A DNA stretch of 64,000 nt, taken from Hyphomicrobiales bacterium (GTDB taxonomy: Bacteria > Pseudomonadota > Alphaproteobacteria > Rhizobiales > JACESI01). The notes beneath the pieces are model-generated. The model was not told the origin of the DNA, made no database searches, and was given only the letters and a program-made list of their open reading frames with translations. How positions within the stretch are numbered: the stretch's first letter is position 1; each line of letters opens with the position of its first letter. Of this stretch, positions 17,360-25,869 are shown piece after piece. The position numbers and the translations under genes are program-made. The DNA lies in assembly GCA_013911885.1 (NCBI GenBank), contig JACESI010000001.1, positions 306,966 through 370,965 on the forward strand, written 5' to 3'.

Positions 17360-18285
17360 TCAACCGTCTCCCGGCGTTGATAATCGGTGAACCAGTCCGG
17401 ATCGGTGCGGAAGTCGACCCGCCCGTCCGCGTGAATGCGCGCCACCGCCCGGCGCGACGAAAGACAGAAGGCGTGAACGCTCATCTGCATGCCGCCGGTG
17501 TGGCAATATCCGACTTCGATATGGCAGTCGATCACCATGGATTTTCCGACAAAGCCCATCGCCCCCATGCCGATCGAATTGCCGAGTTCCTTGAATTCTT
17601 CCTCGAGGGCGGCGATTTTCGGGTCCGGGTTGCGGTCGCCGACAATGCGCAGGCACGCCGCCCGCTTGCCGAGGACCATGCATGTATCCTTCGAGCCGCC
17701 AAGGCCGATGCCGATGATCGCGGGCTGGCAGGCAAGGCCGCGCTTGCCGAAGGCAACGAGACTGTCGAGGTAAAACCGCTTGATGCCCTGTATGCCGTCG
17801 CTTGGAAACAGCATCCGGTAATCCGTGCCGAAAAGGCCGCCCTTGTGGACTGTCACAAGGTCGATCCAGGCCCCGTCCGGCTCAAAACCATATTCGATTT
17901 CCGGCGCTCCGATGCCGACATTGTTGTCATGATCCGTGCGCCACAGCGGATGGACGCGGTTCGGGCGCAGCGGCACGCCATGGGTGGCATTGGCTGTCGC
18001 CCGTCGCAGCGCCGCCTCGAGCGCGACCGGCCCGCCCTCGATCATGGCCTCGTTGCCGATTTTGACATACCAGCGCGGACAACCCGTGTCGCCACACATC
18101 GCGCGCCGGTCTTCCTTGGCCGCCTCATAATTTTCAAGCATCGCCTGAAGCACGAAAGACGAAAGGTCGCCATCCTCCACGGCCGCGGCCTTCTTCAGTC
18201 CGTCGAGATAATCGTCGGGAATTTCGATCGCCGCCTTTTCCATCAGGCTTTCCGCTGTTTTCTGAATGAGGTCGATTGCAATCAT
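17320..18285 (-). CDS. Class I fumarate hydratase / L-tartrate dehydratase, alpha subunit (FeS)
   Basis: This 321-aa [4Fe-4S] subunit of a two-subunit class I hydro-lyase shows candidate cluster cysteines in AMCGDTGCPRWYV, GSKDTCMVLGK and GYCHTGGMQ. The substrate-side blocks THGVPLRPNRVHPLWR and DHDNNVGIGAPEIEY are also family features. Such enzymes are oxygen-labile and usually used when oxygen is low. The ATG overlaps the flavoprotein stop by 4 bases. Linkage to a succinate/fumarate oxidoreductase puts succinate, fumarate and malate chemistry in one transcript, alongside the stable FumC encoded elsewhere in the window. Confidence 0.87.
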   Translation of the reverse strand: MIAIDLIQKTAESLMEKAAIEIPDDYLDGLKKAAAVEDGDLSSFVLQAMLENYEAAKEDRRAMCGDTGCPRWYVKIGNEAMIEGGPVALEAALRRATANATHGVPLRPNRVHPLWRTDHDNNVGIGAPEIEYGFEPDGAWIDLVTVHKGGLFGTDYRMLFPSDGIQGIKRFYLDSLVAFGKRGLACQPAIIGIGLGGSKDTCMVLGKRAACLRIVGDRNPDPKIAALEEEFKELGNSIGMGAMGFVGKSMVIDCHIEVGYCHTGGMQMSVHAFCLSSRRAVARIHADGRVDFRTDPDWFTDYQRRETVEWQKTPDAFEKSA

Positions 18286-20036
18286 TGGGCTGCCTCCACC
18301 AGTGTTTTCGCTTCGCCGTCCTTGAGAAGCGTCTTGCCCGGCCGCACAAGCGTGAAGCGCACGGCCTCGCGGGCTACATCAATCGTGTCGCCATCTTGCC
18401 GGGCTATCGTGAAATAGGATCTTTCAAGGTCCCCGGTTTCGGGGAAATCCTCCCGATAATGCGCGCCCCGTGAATTCTCACGGCTCAGGGCTGCCCGCGT
18501 GATCACGTTTGAAATATCGGTGAGGCTCGCAAGGTTGAGCCAGTCGTGCCAGGTGAGATTGAAGGCCCGGTTGCTGCCGTCGACGCCGACGCCGTCAAGC
18601 GCCGTGCGAATGTTTTCGACACGGCTGAGCCCGCGCATGAGACCGCTTCTGGTACGCATCACGCCGACATCTTCCCACATTGCGTCCATCAGCTCGCGGC
18701 GCAGCTCCTGCACATTGCCAGCCCGCCGCATGAACGGGGTCATGGCGCGATCGATTTCCGCTCCGAGCACATGGTGATCCGGGTCGCGCAATCGACCCGC
18801 GCGCAGCGCATCGCGCGCCATCATGTCCCCCGCAATACCGCCATAGACGGTGGAATTGGCAACGCCATTGCCGCCGAGCCGGTTTGCGCCATGCGCGCCG
18901 CCTGCATCTTCACCGGCGACATAAAGGCCGGCAAGCGCGGTGCGGGTGTCGACATCGACCACGACGCCGCCCATGAAATAATGTGCGGTCGGCACCACTT
19001 CGACCTTGCCTGCGGCAAGATCAAAGCCGCAATCGGCGCAACGCTTGACCATGCCCTTGAATTTCTCGCGCACGAGGTCCGGCCCGAGATGGCCCATTGA
19101 AATATACACGCCGCCGTTTTTGGAGATATTGTTCTTGCGCATTTCGGCATAAATCGCCCGGCTCACAATGTCGCGCGTGGCGCGCTCGCCGCGTGCGTCA
19201 TAATCGAACATGAAGCGGTGGTCATGGCTGTTGAGAAGCTCGCCTCCCGCGCCGCGCAGGCCCTCTTCGAGGACGGTGCCGGTCATCCTTGTGTTCTCGC
19301 CGGCAAGAAGCCCGGTTGGGTGAAACTGCACCATTTCCATATCGCGCAGCGGCAGACCAAGACGCAGCGCCATGGCAAGTCCGTCCATTGACTTGTCGCC
19401 GGAGGGGGTATGATAGCGATACATGGTGGGGCCGCCGCCGGTTGCCATCAAAACCGCTTGCGCCCGAACGAAACGGAACCGGCCGGTGCGCATATCGATG
19501 AAGAGAACACCGGAAAGGCCGCTGCCATCTTTCGCCGGAATGAGGCCGATGGCGCGGTGCTCCTGCAATTTCTCGAACGGGCGCGCGAGAACCTGTTCCA
19601 TCAGGCGGCTGATGATCTCGATCCCGGTCAGGTCGCCCTTGTGGACAGTGCGGTCGAAGGTCTGGCCCGCGAAGGCCTTCTGATGCAGCGTGCCGTCCTG
19701 ATTGCGGTCGAAGAAGCAGCCGATCTCATTTTCGAGTTCCTGCACGCGGGTGACGGCCGTTTCGCAGAGACGCCAGGCCATGTCCTGATCGGGCAGCCAT
19801 TTGCCGCCCTCGATCGTGTCCATGAAGTGCCGCTCGATGCTGTCGCCCGCGCCAAGGGCCACATTGTAGCCGCCCTGCACCATGCGCGTGCAGCCGCTCT
19901 TGCCGATCAGACCTTTGACCGCGATGCTGACCTTGAGGTCGGGCGCGGTCTGGAGTGCGTGCAGCGCCGCAAACAGGCCTGCTCCGCCGGAGCCAAGGAT
20001 CAGAATATCGGTATCGTGATGATCAGGATCGGTCAT
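18282..20036 (-). CDS. Succinate dehydrogenase/fumarate reductase-like flavoprotein lacking the FAD-linking histidine
   Basis: This 584-aa FAD subunit has an N-terminal Rossmann motif GSGGAG (15-20). Catalytic residues match E. coli FrdA by position and context: His239 (QFHPTG), Arg288 (ERATRDIVSRA), His352 (VPTAHYFMGG) and Arg386 (HGANRLGGNG). Two departures stand out. The histidine that binds FAD covalently in SdhA/FrdA ('SHT..AQGG') is replaced by Cys49 in SGCTRMVQGG, so FAD is probably non-covalent. The usual L-T-E-G-x-R-G-E-G reads LEEGLRGAG (256-264). In E. coli FrdA, loss of the linked histidine impairs succinate oxidation more than fumarate reduction, so a reductase direction is plausible. 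It is the fourth gene of the operon. An alternative dicarboxylate substrate is possible. Confidence 0.8.
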   Translation of the reverse strand: MTDPDHHDTDILILGSGGAGLFAALHALQTAPDLKVSIAVKGLIGKSGCTRMVQGGYNVALGAGDSIERHFMDTIEGGKWLPDQDMAWRLCETAVTRVQELENEIGCFFDRNQDGTLHQKAFAGQTFDRTVHKGDLTGIEIISRLMEQVLARPFEKLQEHRAIGLIPAKDGSGLSGVLFIDMRTGRFRFVRAQAVLMATGGGPTMYRYHTPSGDKSMDGLAMALRLGLPLRDMEMVQFHPTGLLAGENTRMTGTVLEEGLRGAGGELLNSHDHRFMFDYDARGERATRDIVSRAIYAEMRKNNISKNGGVYISMGHLGPDLVREKFKGMVKRCADCGFDLAAGKVEVVPTAHYFMGGVVVDVDTRTALAGLYVAGEDAGGAHGANRLGGNGVANSTVYGGIAGDMMARDALRAGRLRDPDHHVLGAEIDRAMTPFMRRAGNVQELRRELMDAMWEDVGVMRTRSGLMRGLSRVENIRTALDGVGVDGSNRAFNLTWHDWLNLASLTDISNVITRAALSRENSRGAHYREDFPETGDLERSYFTIARQDGDTIDVAREAVRFTLVRPGKTLLKDGEAKTLVEAAQ

Positions 20037-20374
20037 AGCGCGCTCAAAAAGAAGCTGCAGGAAAGAAAGAACGACGCCGCGAAAGCCGTTGCGGCATAGG
20101 TTTTCTGGCGCGGCGACCAGGGCAGGAATTCAAGCGCGAGTAATCTCAGCCCACCAAAGAAATGCACCGCGAGCAGGAACACGAGCCCGAATTCGGCGAT
20201 TTTGACGGCCGGGTTCGCGCTCCAGGAAAGAAATCCCTCAAGGGCGTGAGGCGCGGTGAGGGCAAGGGAAAGAACATAGAAATGGAGCGGCAGAAAAATA
20301 GCGAGCGCAAGACCCGAAACCCGGTGGAGAAGAAAAGCGAAATAGAGTGGATGGGACTGATGCGGCCTGATCAT
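20033..20374 (-). CDS. Succinate dehydrogenase/fumarate reductase cytochrome b-like membrane anchor (SdhC-like)
   Basis: This is a 113-aa membrane protein with three hydrophobic helices. It starts with PHQSHPLYFAFLLHRVSG, where the HR.SG motif is the quinone-site motif of SdhC. His residues in LPLHFYVL and AVHFFGGLR are placed to ligate heme b. The start at 20374 (MIRPHQ) is set by a 4-base overlap with the upstream anchor gene; the open frame extends further upstream but inside that gene. It lies between the second anchor and the flavoprotein, completing a four-subunit complex together with the FeS protein. Confidence 0.78.
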   Translation of the reverse strand: MIRPHQSHPLYFAFLLHRVSGLALAIFLPLHFYVLSLALTAPHALEGFLSWSANPAVKIAEFGLVFLLAVHFFGGLRLLALEFLPWSPRQKTYAATAFAASFFLSCSFFLSAL

Positions 20375-20715
20375 GCACCCGCCCCCGAAAGCGTGACCGC
20401 ATAGACCGCCCGCATACCGAGCAGGAGAAGCATCAACAAAACCCCGCCGGACAGGGCCGCGAGCGCGCCGCCCTTCAGTTTCAGCGTCTCGAAGGCGATC
20501 ACCCGGACACCGATTGCCGCATGGATGGCGACAGCTGCGACGAAAATGCCGTAAAACGCCGTCCACCAGAGGTTGCCCTGTGTCCGGTCCAGAATTTCGC
20601 TCGCGGTCAAACCATCCTGCACAGCATAGATCATCACGGCGATATGGCCGAGAACAAGGGGCGCCATGATGAGTGCGGTCAGGCGCTGAAGAATATAGAG
20701 CCGCGTCGTCAGCAT
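20371..20715 (-). CDS. Second succinate dehydrogenase/fumarate reductase membrane anchor
   Basis: This is a 114-aa integral membrane protein with three helices: LTALIMAPLVLGHIAVMIYAV, TAFYGIFVAAVAIHAAIGVRVI and LSGGVLLMLLLLGMRAVYAV. The QRLTAL segment, the His in LGHIAVM and the His in AIHAAIGVR resemble an SdhC/SdhD-type heme b and quinone anchor. Both anchors here carry paired candidate heme histidines, so the complex could hold more than one heme; this is inference. The ATG at 20715 shares a base with the FeS-subunit stop (TGATG). The gene is second in the operon. Confidence 0.75.
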   Translation of the reverse strand: MLTTRLYILQRLTALIMAPLVLGHIAVMIYAVQDGLTASEILDRTQGNLWWTAFYGIFVAAVAIHAAIGVRVIAFETLKLKGGALAALSGGVLLMLLLLGMRAVYAVTLSGAGA

Positions 20716-21458
20716 CAGCCTTGCCCTCCGCGAAAAGCGGCTCGGACCGTTTCGCGTTTCAGCCCCGCGATGGAGGCGGTCGGGTTCAATTCGTTCGGGC
20801 AATGGGCAACGCAACCCTGCTGGCTGTGGCAATTGTGGCATCCGCCGGTGCCGGACACGGCCTTGAGCCGCGCCGCATCACCGCTGTCGCGTTCATCATT
20901 GACGAGGGTCCACGCCCGGTTGAGGGCCGCCGGTCCGAGATAGTCCGGGTTCGCGGCGACGACATCGCAGGCGGCATAGCAGACCGCGCAATTGATGCAT
21001 TCGATGCCAGCATCGGCGGCAATCCGTCGAGAGCTTGCGGGCAGAACGGCGACAATCGGGTCCGCGCGGGAAAGCGATGGCTTGAAGACAGCTTCCGCCG
21101 CCACCCACTTGTCGAAAAAGGCACTCATGTCGGCGACAAGATCCTTGATCACGGGAAGATTGCGCAGGGGGGCAAGATGGATCACGCCGTCCTTCAGGAC
21201 CCTGTTGACATGGGTGCGGCAGGTCCAGCGCGGCTTGCCGTTGACCATCATGGCGCAGGAGCCGCACATACCGACACGGCAGGAAAAACGATAGGAAAGG
21301 GTCGGGTCTTCATTCTGCTGGATATAGGTCACAACATCGAGCACGGTCTGGCTTTCGCGCAGCGGCACGCGGAAGGATTGCGTCTTCCCGCCCGCGACGT
21401 CTCCGCGAAAGACCGAGGCGGTGAGGTGCGTCTGCTGCGCTTTGTCTACCCTGTTCAT
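20715..21458 (-). CDS. Succinate dehydrogenase/fumarate reductase iron-sulfur subunit
   Basis: This SdhB/FrdB-type electron-transfer subunit is 247 aa from the chosen start. An N-terminal [2Fe-2S] ferredoxin domain (CRVGMCGSCAMMVNG ... WTC) is followed by cysteine clusters CINCAVCYAAC and CHNCHSQQGCVAHCP for the [4Fe-4S] and [3Fe-4S] centres. ATG 21458 (MNRVDK) is preceded by AGCAGGA at 4 bases; longer starts at 21473, 21494 or 21533 are possible. It is the first gene of the minus-strand operon FeS-anchor-anchor-flavoprotein-fumarase alpha-fumarase beta. That order is unlike the usual alphaproteobacterial sdhCDAB, so it is probably a second, specialised complex. Confidence 0.86.
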   Translation of the reverse strand: MNRVDKAQQTHLTASVFRGDVAGGKTQSFRVPLRESQTVLDVVTYIQQNEDPTLSYRFSCRVGMCGSCAMMVNGKPRWTCRTHVNRVLKDGVIHLAPLRNLPVIKDLVADMSAFFDKWVAAEAVFKPSLSRADPIVAVLPASSRRIAADAGIECINCAVCYAACDVVAANPDYLGPAALNRAWTLVNDERDSGDAARLKAVSGTGGCHNCHSQQGCVAHCPNELNPTASIAGLKRETVRAAFRGGQG

Positions 21459-21655
21459 GCGTCCTGCTGCCATTCGCTTTGTCTGCTCCATCTCAAGCCC
21501 GAATATGCCCAAAAGGCACGGTGAGCGCATCATAATCTCTTGATGTCATTTCAGAAAGGCAGTTTTTCTAACGGCTTTTGTAAATTCTTCTTTCAAAAGG
21601 GTGGCGGCGGTCAGAGCGGATTGTCTTCGCCTGCCAAGTCGTGGTTCAGCCTCGT

Positions 21656-21683
21656 TTGAGTGCTGGGTCTGAATGTGTATAAT
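21656..21683 (+). promoter_or_regulatory. Sigma-70-type promoter for the fnrN gene
   Basis: TTGAGT (21656-21661) and a perfect TATAAT (21678-21683) are separated by 16 bases, about 55 bases upstream of the fnrN ATG. The match to the vegetative consensus is the best seen in the window. A ribosome-binding run GGGGGA precedes the ATG. Confidence 0.6.
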
Positions 21684-21738
21684 TGGCATTCGGCACTTTT
21701 GGCTGGGGGTGGTCCGAACGTGATCGGGGGATACGGGC

Positions 21739-22458
21739 ATGCGGGTCGATATACATAATTCGGAGATTCCGACAATCTGCCGTGCCTGCGAGGCGCGCCA
21801 TCGCGGTATTTGCGGAGCGCTATCGCCGGAACAGCTGGTCGAACTCAACCGATCGACAAGACGCGAACTCATCCCATCGGGCAGTTCGATCGCTGCGGAT
21901 GATCAGGAAACGACGCGCTATGCCAATATCCTGCACGGGGTGGTGAAGCTCTCGAAACTGATGGGCGATGGCCGTCAGCAGATCGTCGGCCTGCAATTTG
22001 CGCCTGATTTCCTCGGTAGACCATTCCGCGAAACCAGCAATGTCGGCGTTGAGGCAGCGACCGAGATTCAGGTTTGCAGCTTTCCGAAAAAGGCCATCGA
22101 AGAGATGATCAGGAAGTCGCCGGAACTGGAGCATCGCCTTTACGAACAGACACTGCGCGAACTCGATGAGGCGCGCGAATGGATGCTGACACTCGGCCGC
22201 AAGACAGCGCCTGAAAAGGTCGCGAGTTTCATTCATATGATCGCCATGCACAGCCAACCCGAACGGGAGGAGACCGACAATATTGCGATCGAATTGCCGC
22301 TGAAACGGGCCGAGATCGCAGATTTTCTGGGGCTCACCATCGAGACGGTGAGCCGGCAGATCACGAAACTGCGTAAGGCCGGAATTATCGACGTGCTCGA
22401 CGGGCGAATGATCCGCGTGCCGAGCATGGCCCGTCTTTATTCCGCCTGCGGGCGCTGA
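21739..22458 (+). CDS. fnrN: FnrN/FixK-type CRP-FNR family oxygen-responsive regulator with [4Fe-4S] cysteines
   Basis: This 239-aa CRP/FNR regulator has three N-terminal cysteines (Cys14, Cys17, Cys25 in CRACEARHRGIC) plus Cys113 (QVCSFP), the four ligands expected for an oxygen-labile [4Fe-4S] cluster as in FnrN/FnrL. A cyclic-nucleotide-like effector domain and dimer helix follow. The C-terminal HTH (EIADFLGLTIETVSRQITKL) carries the E-x-x-S-R recognition residues (Glu202, Ser205, Arg206) that read TTGAT-N4-ATCAA. A perfect site of this kind lies 0.7 kb away before the cbb3 oxidase genes. FixLJ, encoded 32 kb away, could feed into it. It is divergent from the dehydrogenase/fumarase operon. 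Confidence 0.92.
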   Translation: MRVDIHNSEIPTICRACEARHRGICGALSPEQLVELNRSTRRELIPSGSSIAADDQETTRYANILHGVVKLSKLMGDGRQQIVGLQFAPDFLGRPFRETSNVGVEAATEIQVCSFPKKAIEEMIRKSPELEHRLYEQTLRELDEAREWMLTLGRKTAPEKVASFIHMIAMHSQPEREETDNIAIELPLKRAEIADFLGLTIETVSRQITKLRKAGIIDVLDGRMIRVPSMARLYSACGR

Positions 22459-22482
22459 TGCCGCAGGTGTTTTCCGCGAGGG

Positions 22483-23052
22483 TCAGTGTTGAAAAGGCGT
22501 CTGGGCGGTGCCTTTCTGCGTCATGAGAGGGGCGATATGCTCCGCCTCAAACGCGATATGGCGCCTTAGATTGTCGAAGAAACCGCGCAGCATATAGCCA
22601 AGTTTGTCCGCCGCGACGATTCCGGGTCCTGTCACGAATGCAATGAGTGCTTCAGCCAGATCCTCGGCGGAGGCTTCATCCTCCCAGTGTTCAAATTTCA
22701 GCCGTTCTAGACTGTGTCTGATTGATGCCCCTTCGAGCGGCAGGCGCACCAGCACACCGAAAACGGTTTCCTCCTCGAAAATATGTGCCCGCCGGATCAG
22801 CGGCAGGACCTGTCGCGCGACATGCAGGGCCGCTTGCGCATCGAACTGGTCCGGCAGGCCGTCGGCAAGTTTTTCGAGCCGGTCGCAGAGCGCGAGCTGT
22901 GCTTTGTGAAAGTCGGTCATGGTGGTGAGGATCCCGGGAATGCCCTCGCCGATTTGACCGTCCTTCGAATGGAATACCTTGGCTTTATCGCCGCAATGGG
23001 ACAGCGGTTGGTCAGTCCATTCATTTTGCCGCTCATTTTGCAACTGCGCCAT
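22483..23052 (-). CDS. Hemerythrin HHE-domain protein
   Basis: This 189-aa soluble protein has a four-helix HHE cation-binding layout. Candidate di-iron ligands are in FHKAQ, RRAHIFEEETVF, FEHWEDE and RRHIAFEAEHIAPL. Such proteins bind oxygen or nitric oxide or sense redox state and are often co-regulated with low-oxygen respiration. The ATG has GGAGG 5-6 bases upstream. The gene is transcribed away from the ccoN operon, and the shared spacer holds a perfect FNR box about 64 bases upstream of this start, so anaerobic control is likely. Its precise role is unknown. Confidence 0.8.
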   Translation of the reverse strand: MAQLQNERQNEWTDQPLSHCGDKAKVFHSKDGQIGEGIPGILTTMTDFHKAQLALCDRLEKLADGLPDQFDAQAALHVARQVLPLIRRAHIFEEETVFGVLVRLPLEGASIRHSLERLKFEHWEDEASAEDLAEALIAFVTGPGIVAADKLGYMLRGFFDNLRRHIAFEAEHIAPLMTQKGTAQTPFQH

Positions 23053-23115
23053 GATTTCCTCCGATCCCTTGCGTCATCAGACTTGCAGCGTGCCATTTCC
23101 CGACGGTCGGTTTCC

Positions 23116-23129
23116 TTGATCCAGATCAA
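23116..23129. promoter_or_regulatory. FNR/FixK box
   Basis: The sequence TTGATCCAGATCAA is a perfect match to the palindromic FNR/FixK consensus TTGAT-N4-ATCAA. It is placed between the divergent hemerythrin-like gene and the ccoNOQPGHIS operon. The FnrN regulator encoded just upstream is the obvious binder. Confidence 0.9.
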
Positions 23130-23212
23130 CGATTGCGGGCGCAAAGGAGTGCCATTGATGAAATGTGAGCGAGCGCCAAGGCGGCCTAGGACGGCCTCTC
23201 GGCAGCGGGCAG

Positions 23213-23261
23213 GTTGCCCTAAGCGTTGCCCTACAGGTTGCCCTACATGTTGCCGGGCAAC
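23213..23261 (+). repeat. 12-bp tandem repeat in the ccoN leader
   Basis: Four units of exactly 12 bases follow each other: GTTGCCCTAAGC, GTTGCCCTACAG, GTTGCCCTACAT and GTTGCCGGGCAA(C). The last unit forms the palindrome GTTGCCGGGCAAC. The array lies about 85 bases after the FNR box and about 55 bases before the ccoN start, so probably in the untranslated leader. Confidence 0.85.
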
Positions 23262-23315
23262 GGGCAGGAAGTCGGGCGCGCGGTCTTTGTTATGACGAGA
23301 GAAATGGGGGATATC

Positions 23316-24953
23316 ATGGGCTTCGGCACAGCAACCTTTGCAATGGGAACGGGTGCAATCTTTGCAGTCTTTGCATCAGCCCTAGCAAGCGAGCCGCTCT
23401 TTGCGACCCATATGGGCATGCTGGCACTGGTCCTTGCGGTCGGGGCGGTGGTCACGATCCGGTATGGCGACTATGGCGACCAGCGTTTCGCCGGGATGCG
23501 CACCAGCTTGTTCCGCGACATGCCAACCGGCTATCGCGACGATGTCGTGCGGTTCGGGGCGATTGCAACCCTGTTCTGGGGCATAGTGGGATTTCTGGTT
23601 GGTGTCTTGATTGCGGCGCAGCTGTCATGGCCGGAACTCAATCTTGAACCCTATTTCACTTTTGGCCGACTGCGACCGTTGCACACATCAGCGGTTATCT
23701 TTGCCTTTGGCGGCAACGCGCTTCTATGCACCAGTTTTTATGTCGTGCAGCGCACCTGCCGGGCGCGGCTCTGGGGTGGCAATCTCGCCTGGTTCGTGTT
23801 CTGGGGATATCAGCTTTTTATTGTGATGGCGGCGACCGGCTATCTTATCGGCGTCACCCAGTCCAAGGAATATGCGGAACCGGAATGGTATGTCGATCTC
23901 TGGCTCACTGTGGTCTGGGTTGCCTATCTTGCGGTTTTCCTCGGGACGCTGATCAAGCGCCGGGAGCCGCATATCTATGTCGCAAACTGGTTCTATCTCG
24001 CCTTCATTGTCACGGTCGCGCTGCTTCACATTGTCAACAACCTGTCGATGCCGGTCTCGTTTCTTGGCGCGCGCAGCTATTCGCTGTTTTCGGGTGTGCA
24101 GGACGCGCTGACCCAATGGTGGTATGGCCACAATGCGGTCGGATTTTTCCTGACGGCAGGCTTTCTCGGCATGATGTATTATTTCGTGCCGAAACAGGCA
24201 AACCGCCCGATCTATTCCTACCGGCTCTCGATCGTTCATTTCTGGGCGCTGATCTTCCTTTATATCTGGGCCGGGCCGCATCACCTGCATTACACGGCAC
24301 TGCCTGACTGGGCGCAGACGCTCGGCATGGTGTTCTCGATCATTCTCTGGATGCCGTCTTGGGGCGGCATGATCAACGGCCTGATGACGCTTTCAGGCGC
24401 CTGGGACAAACTGCGTACCGATCCGATCCTGCGCATGTTTGTGCTGTCGCTCGCCTTTTACGGCATGTCGACATTCGAAGGGCCGATGATGTCGATCAAA
24501 TCGGTGAATTCGCTCAGCCACTATACCGACTGGACGATTGGCCACGTCCATTCCGGGGCGCTTGGCTGGGTGGGCATGGTCTCGTTCGGCGCGCTCTATT
24601 ACATGGTGCCGCGTCTATGGGAGCGGGAGCGGCTCTATTCGGTGCGCATGGTCAACTGGCACATCTGGACCGCGACCATCGGCATCGTGATCTATGCCGC
24701 CGTGATGTGGGTGGCGGGCATCACCCAGGGCCTGATGTGGCGTGAATATGATGATCAGGGCTTCCTCGTTAACTCCTTCATCGACACGGTGAGTGCGATT
24801 CACCCGGAATATGTCATGCGCACGGTTGGCGGCCTGTTCTATCTCGCCGGTGCGCTCATCATGGCCTTCAACGTGGCGATGACCATCCGCGGTAAGCAAC
24901 GCGAGGAAACCCCGATCGGCGGGGCCATCCCCGCGCTGGTTCCGGCTGAGTAG
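23316..24953 (+). CDS. ccoN: cbb3-type cytochrome c oxidase subunit I, CcoN
   Basis: CcoN is the catalytic heme b/heme b3-CuB subunit of the high-affinity cbb3 oxidase. The protein is about 545 aa with 12 or more transmembrane helices. Metal-ligand regions are recognisable in [50 protein letters not shown] and [13 protein letters not shown]. The start at 23316 is chosen for GGGGGA at about 5 bases; ATGs at 23292 and 23304 are in frame. Some 10-15 hydrophobic residues precede the usual first helix. The gene heads ccoNOQPGHIS and lies 190 bases after the FNR box. Confidence 0.95.
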   Translation: MGFGTATFAMGTGAIFAVFASALASEPLFATHMGMLALVLAVGAVVTIRYGDYGDQRFAGMRTSLFRDMPTGYRDDVVRFGAIATLFWGIVGFLVGVLIAAQLSWPELNLEPYFTFGRLRPLHTSAVIFAFGGNALLCTSFYVVQRTCRARLWGGNLAWFVFWGYQLFIVMAATGYLIGVTQSKEYAEPEWYVDLWLTVVWVAYLAVFLGTLIKRREPHIYVANWFYLAFIVTVALLHIVNNLSMPVSFLGARSYSLFSGVQDALTQWWYGHNAVGFFLTAGFLGMMYYFVPKQANRPIYSYRLSIVHFWALIFLYIWAGPHHLHYTALPDWAQTLGMVFSIILWMPSWGGMINGLMTLSGAWDKLRTDPILRMFVLSLAFYGMSTFEGPMMSIKSVNSLSHYTDWTIGHVHSGALGWVGMVSFGALYYMVPRLWERERLYSVRMVNWHIWTATIGIVIYAAVMWVAGITQGLMWREYDDQGFLVNSFIDTVSAIHPEYVMRTVGGLFYLAGALIMAFNVAMTIRGKQREETPIGGAIPALVPAE

Positions 24954-24964
24954 GGAGAAAATCC

Positions 24965-25696
24965 ATGTCAATTCTGAGCAGACACAAAACGATCGAGCGC
25001 AATGCCACCCTTCTCATGGTTCTGTCCCTTCTGACTGTTCTGGTTGGCGGCATTGTCGAGATCGTGCCGCTTTTCTATGTCCAGAACACGGTTGAGAAAG
25101 TTGAGGGCATGCGACCCTATACGCCGCTCGAACTCGCCGGTCGCAATATCTATATCCGGGAAGGCTGCTATCTCTGCCACAGCCAGATGATCCGGCCGTT
25201 CCGCGACGAAGTGGAGCGCTATGGCCATTATTCGCTGGCAGCGGAGAGCATGTATGATCACCCCTTCCAGTGGGGGTCGAAACGCACCGGCCCGGACCTT
25301 GCCCGCGTCGGCGGACGCTATTCGGATGAATGGCATGTCCAGCACCTGATCAATCAGCGCGACGTGGTGCCGGAATCGATCATGCCCGCCTATTCGCATC
25401 TCGCCAAAACACCGCTGTTCGTCAAGGGGTTCGAGGCGCATCTGAAGGCGAACCGTGCGGTCGGCGTACCCTATTCCGAGGCGATGATCGAAAATGCCGT
25501 GGCCGACATGCGTTCCCAGATCAATCCGGATGGCGATGCGAGCGGCTTCAAGGAGCGCTATGCGAAAGCAGCGGTGCGCAAGTTCAATGACCGTTCCAAG
25601 GAACTCACCGAACTCGATGCCCTCGTCGCCTATCTCCAGATGCTCGGCACGCTGGTTGATTTCGAAGCCTACAAACAGACCGAAACGCTGCGCTGA
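24965..25696 (+). CDS. ccoO: cbb3-type oxidase mono-heme cytochrome c subunit CcoO
   Basis: This 243-aa membrane-anchored c-type cytochrome has one N-terminal helix ([22 protein letters not shown]). A single heme motif [15 protein letters not shown] follows, with an axial methionine further on ([10 protein letters not shown]). It passes electrons from CcoP to CcoN in the periplasm. Spacing to ccoN is 11 bases and to ccoQ 11 bases, with good ribosome-binding sites (AGGGAG, AAGGGAG). Length matches CcoO of Hyphomicrobiales. Confidence 0.96.
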   Translation: MSILSRHKTIERNATLLMVLSLLTVLVGGIVEIVPLFYVQNTVEKVEGMRPYTPLELAGRNIYIREGCYLCHSQMIRPFRDEVERYGHYSLAAESMYDHPFQWGSKRTGPDLARVGGRYSDEWHVQHLINQRDVVPESIMPAYSHLAKTPLFVKGFEAHLKANRAVGVPYSEAMIENAVADMRSQINPDGDASGFKERYAKAAVRKFNDRSKELTELDALVAYLQMLGTLVDFEAYKQTETLR

Positions 25697-25707
25697 AAGG
25701 GAGAGCC

Positions 25708-25869
25708 ATGCACTATGACAATCTGCGCCATTTCGCCGACAGCTGGGGCCTTGTCTATCTCTTCGCCCTGTTTGTCATCGTCCTTCTTTTCACCTTTCGC
25801 CCAGGTTCGAAGAAAACCGCAGACGAAGCCGCACAAATCCCTTTGAAGGAAGATGATCGCCATGTCTAA
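25708..25869 (+). CDS. ccoQ: cbb3-type oxidase small subunit CcoQ
   Basis: A 53-aa single-helix protein starts MHYDNLRHFADSWGLVYL, has one transmembrane segment (LFALFVIVLLFTF) and a charged tail. It lies in the expected place between ccoO and ccoP, with AAGGGAG before its ATG. CcoQ (FixQ) stabilises the assembled cbb3 complex. Its last 8 bases overlap the ccoP start. Small size makes it easy to miss, but position and sequence are both diagnostic. Confidence 0.92.
   Translation: MHYDNLRHFADSWGLVYLFALFVIVLLFTFRPGSKKTADEAAQIPLKEDDRHV

Noticed and set aside
21538..21552. Possible FNR box upstream of the dehydrogenase/fumarase operon (TTGATGTCATTTCA)
   Set aside because: Only the left half matches; the right half has two of five consensus bases.
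23213..23261. CRISPR-like or iteron array before ccoN
   Set aside because: Units are contiguous 12-mers without spacers and no cas or replication genes are near.
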